A DNA stretch of 64,000 bases from assembly GCA_030682835.1 (NCBI GenBank), contig JAUXNG010000102.1, forward strand, positions 1 through 64,000, read 5' to 3'. A model generated the notes under the pieces. It saw only the letters and a program-made list of their open reading frames with translations. It had not been told where the DNA came from and did no database searches. The translations under genes and the position numbers were made by a program. Each line of letters begins with the position of its first letter. Position 1 is the stretch's first letter. This stretch comes from Hydrogenophaga sp. GTDB lineage: Bacteria > Pseudomonadota > Gammaproteobacteria > Burkholderiales > Burkholderiaceae_C. This document shows positions 61,930 through 64,000 of the stretch, one piece after another.

Positions 61930-62140
61930 ACGCAGGGCGCGACCCGCGCAGCGGCGGAGCGTGGGGGCGACAGACCCGCCGCCGGGACGCCCCAAGGCGG
62001 GTCAGCCCCCTTGGGGGGCTGAGGACCGCGGCTCACGGCCTGCCTGCGCAGGCCGGGACGGGACGAAGAGGTGGCGACTCCGGCGCCGCCGCGGCCTGCA
62101 AGGCGCGACCCGCGCAGCGGCGGAGCGTGGGGGCGACACC
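61930..62140. repeat. Mosaic repeat after the glutathione peroxidase gene
   Basis: Holds two copies of GCGCGACCCGCGCAGCGGCG with GAGCGTGGGGGCGAC, about 155 bases apart, CGCCCCAAGGCGGGTCAGCC, CCCCCTTGGGGGG and GCCTGCGCAGGCCGGGACGG. The GCGGAGCGTGGGGGCG blocks are the same as those carried in hoxX. It lies between convergent genes. Confidence 0.82.
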
Positions 62141-62587
62141 TTAGCGCTCGAACTCGGTGTTCAGCACCACCGTGCTGGTGGTGCGCTGCACGCCGGGAAT
62201 GGCCTTGATGGCGTAGAGCACGTCTTCCAGCGCGCGGGCGTGCACGCAGCGCACCTTGATCAGCGTGTCGTGCTCGCCCGCCACGCTGTGCACCTCCACC
62301 ACCTCAGGCAGCTCGCCCAGCCGCGCGGCGATGTCGCGGCAGTGCACGCCGCCGTCGTTGCGGATGGCAACGAACGCGGTCAGGTGCAGGCCCAGCGCTT
62401 CGGGCGCCACCCTGATCGAGAAGCGCTCGATCACGCCACGCTCCACCATCTTGCGCACCCGCTCGTGCACGGCGGCGGTGGACATGCCCACCTCAGCGGC
62501 CAGATCAGCGTACGAACGACGGCTGTCCACCGCCAGGGCCGTAAGAATTCTTTTGTCGAGGTCGTCAGTCTGGAAATTATCTTGCAT
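62141..62587 (-). CDS. Lrp/AsnC-family regulator
   Basis: 148 residues: HTH (LDKRILTALAVDSRRSYADL then GMSTAAVHERVRKMVERGVI) and a RAM effector domain (HLTAFVAIRND ... EVVEVHSVAGEHDTLIKVRC). It is divergent from the EamA transporter gene with only 70 bp between. That arrangement suits an amino-acid-responsive regulator of an amino-acid exporter. Confidence 0.93.
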   Translation of the reverse strand: MQDNFQTDDLDKRILTALAVDSRRSYADLAAEVGMSTAAVHERVRKMVERGVIERFSIRVAPEALGLHLTAFVAIRNDGGVHCRDIAARLGELPEVVEVHSVAGEHDTLIKVRCVHARALEDVLYAIKAIPGVQRTTSTVVLNTEFER

Positions 62588-62657
62588 CGGGTGAAATCGT
62601 CGGATATATTCGGCCGCAACTACTAGGCACCGAACATTTTCCGCCCTGAGGCCTCAA

Positions 62658-63611
62658 ATGCCAATCTTTTTCCGTCTGCCCGGCGCCAGCGATGCGCGCA
62701 TGCGCCTGATCACCGCGCTGCTGATCGTCTACATCGTCTGGGGCACGACTTACCACGCGCTGAACATCGCCATGCAGACCATGCCGCCGCTGCTCATGAA
62801 CGGCACGCGCTTCCTGGTGGCGGGCGCGGTGATGCTGGCGATTGCCCGTTGGCAGCGCCTGCCCTGGCCGAGCGCGGCGCAGTGGCGGCACTCGGCGATG
62901 ATCGGTGCGCTGATGGTGTGCGGCGCCATGGGCATGGTGGTAATGGCGCAGAAGATGGGCATCGGCTCGGGCCTCATGGCCACCGTGGTGACCACCATGC
63001 CGATGTGGCTGGCGCTGTGGACGCGCTGGGGCTGCGAGCGTGTGCCGGTCACGAGCTGGATCGGCCTGGCGCTGGGCGTGGTGGGCGCGGCCGTGCTGGC
63101 GCGCGAAGGCGATTTCTCGGCCACCGGTCTGGGCGCCCTGCTGGCCTTTGGCGCGCCGCTGTGCTGGAGCATCGGCTCCTACGCCTCGCGCAAGCTCGAC
63201 CTGCCCGCGCCCGCCATGGCCTCGGCAGCGCAGTGGCTGCTCGGTGGCCTCATGGGCACGGCGGCTGCGTGGTGGCTGGAGCCGGCGGCGCACAGCTGGA
63301 GCCCCGCGCAGATGAGCCTGAGCGCGTCGCTGGCCTGGCTCTACCTGGTGGTCATGGGCACGCTGGTCACGCTCAACGCCTACCTGTGGCTGCTGAAGAA
63401 CGCGTCGCCCGCGCTGGCCGGCAGCTACTCGTTCGTGAACCCGGTGGTGGCGCTGTGGGTGGGCGTGGCGCTGGGGGGCGAGGTGCTGACCGGGCAGGTG
63501 TTCGTTGCCCTGCCGCTGATTTTGCTGGCGCTGGCCTGCATCATTTACGGCCAGCCGCTGTGGCGCTGGCTGCAGCCCCGCCTGCGCCTGGGCGGCCTGC
63601 GGCGCGCGTGA
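62658..63611 (+). CDS. EamA-family (DMT) transporter
   Basis: 317 residues with ten spans in two EamA repeats: LIVYIVWGTTYHALNIAMQT ... and the second with PLCWSIGSYASRKL and the last-repeat signature GSYSFVNPVVALWVGVALGG. Likely an exporter of amino acids or metabolites. Its divergent Lrp-type neighbour points to amino acids. Confidence 0.92.
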   Translation: MPIFFRLPGASDARMRLITALLIVYIVWGTTYHALNIAMQTMPPLLMNGTRFLVAGAVMLAIARWQRLPWPSAAQWRHSAMIGALMVCGAMGMVVMAQKMGIGSGLMATVVTTMPMWLALWTRWGCERVPVTSWIGLALGVVGAAVLAREGDFSATGLGALLAFGAPLCWSIGSYASRKLDLPAPAMASAAQWLLGGLMGTAAAWWLEPAAHSWSPAQMSLSASLAWLYLVVMGTLVTLNAYLWLLKNASPALAGSYSFVNPVVALWVGVALGGEVLTGQVFVALPLILLALACIIYGQPLWRWLQPRLRLGGLRRA

Positions 63612-63617
63612 AGCGCC

Positions 63618-64000
63618 TCAGACCCAGCGCAGCAGCAGGCCCGCCACCGCCGGCAACACGAGCGCACTGAACAGGGCCGACAGGCCCATGGCCAGGCCGG
63701 CAAACGCGCCCATTTCCTCGCTCACCTGGAAGGCACGGGCGGTGCCGATGCCGTGCGCCGCCGTGCCCAGCGCGAAGCCGCGCACCGCCGGGTCGGTGAT
63801 GCGCAGGGCGTCGAACAGGTAGCGCGCCGTGGCCGCGCCGAGAATGCCGGTGCTCACCACCAGCACCGCGGTGAGCGAAGGCAGGCCGCCGATCTGCTCG
63901 GCAATGCCCATGGCCACCGGCGTGGTGACCGACTTCGGCGCCAGCGAAGCCAGCGTGGCCTTGGATGCACCCAGGAGCCAGCCAATGCCGATGGCGCTCG
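63618..64000 (-). CDS. LrgB-family membrane protein, 5' part outside window
   Basis: The last 127 codons of an LrgB/CidB-type protein (antiholin-like partner of LrgA): LAPKSVTTPVAMGIAEQIGG, TARYLFDALRITDPAVRGFA and GTAAHGIGTARAFQVSEEMG match the conserved C-terminal half. The stop is 6 bases from the stop of the EamA gene (convergent). The start lies beyond the right edge. Confidence 0.9.
   Translation of the reverse strand, partial: SAIGIGWLLGASKATLASLAPKSVTTPVAMGIAEQIGGLPSLTAVLVVSTGILGAATARYLFDALRITDPAVRGFALGTAAHGIGTARAFQVSEEMGAFAGLAMGLSALFSALVLPAVAGLLLRWV

Overview
The window looks like the chromosome of a hydrogen-oxidising betaproteobacterium of the Comamonadaceae/Burkholderiales, most likely Hydrogenophaga or a close relative. 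The evidence is the very GC-rich coding, the gatCAB / mreBCD-mrdA neighbourhood, and a complete hox-hyp locus whose gene order closely follows that of Ralstonia (Cupriavidus) eutropha. The genus is an inference from gene content; there is no rRNA in the window.

Layout. 1-6 kb: gatA (cut by the window edge) and gatC on the minus strand, then the rod-shape operon mreB-mreC-mreD-mrdA on the plus strand. 6.2-29.9 kb: one long minus-strand hydrogenase locus. Read in the direction of transcription it is hoxK-hoxG (oxygen-tolerant membrane-bound [NiFe]-hydrogenase), hupE, hoxZ, a HigA-like HTH gene, hoxM-L-O-Q-R-T-V, hypA-B-F-C-D-E, an unassigned 183-residue gene, hoxX, hoxA, hoxB-hoxC (regulatory hydrogenase), hoxJ and a TauE/SafE permease. 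29.9-30.5 kb: the control region of hoxK, with a -24/-12 (sigma-54) promoter, an IHF-like site and an inverted repeat suited to the activator HoxA. Behind it lie an intrinsic terminator and a probable structured RNA. 30.5-42.6 kb: ordinary accessory genes (LprI-like protein, flavodoxin-fold oxidoreductase, MerR, GMC oxidoreductase, two LysR regulators, PHB-depolymerase-type esterase, AI-2E-family permease, TauE/SafE permease and others).

42.9-50.1 kb is a defence island with a visibly lower GC content. A minus-strand Septu-like pair (ATPase PtuA, HNH nuclease PtuB) stands back to back with a plus-strand operon. That operon encodes a SIR2-APAZ protein, a short prokaryotic Argonaute (together a SPARSA system) and a third protein with a HEPN-type R-x4-H motif. 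The Argonaute and the third gene each carry a one-base homopolymer frameshift in this sequence.

50.4-64 kb: SLAC1/TehA-family transporter, a 21-bp repeat array, a small DUF2892 membrane protein, an RND efflux pair behind a promoter with a palindrome in its spacer, alanine racemase, LplT, a degenerate response-regulator-like protein, glutathione peroxidase, an Lrp/AsnC regulator, an EamA transporter and an LrgB-family gene cut by the window edge.

How the genes work together: HoxB/HoxC sense hydrogen and signal through the kinase HoxJ to HoxA, which should act with sigma-54 at the hoxK promoter. The downstream hox and hyp genes then build and insert the NiFe(CN)2CO centre, export the folded HoxKG pair by Tat and couple it to the quinone pool through HoxZ. 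A mosaic GC-rich repeat (CCGGC-AAA-GCCGG and CCCCTTGAGGGG hairpins) recurs between genes throughout the chromosome part of the window, including inside the hydrogenase locus and apparently inside two of its coding regions.
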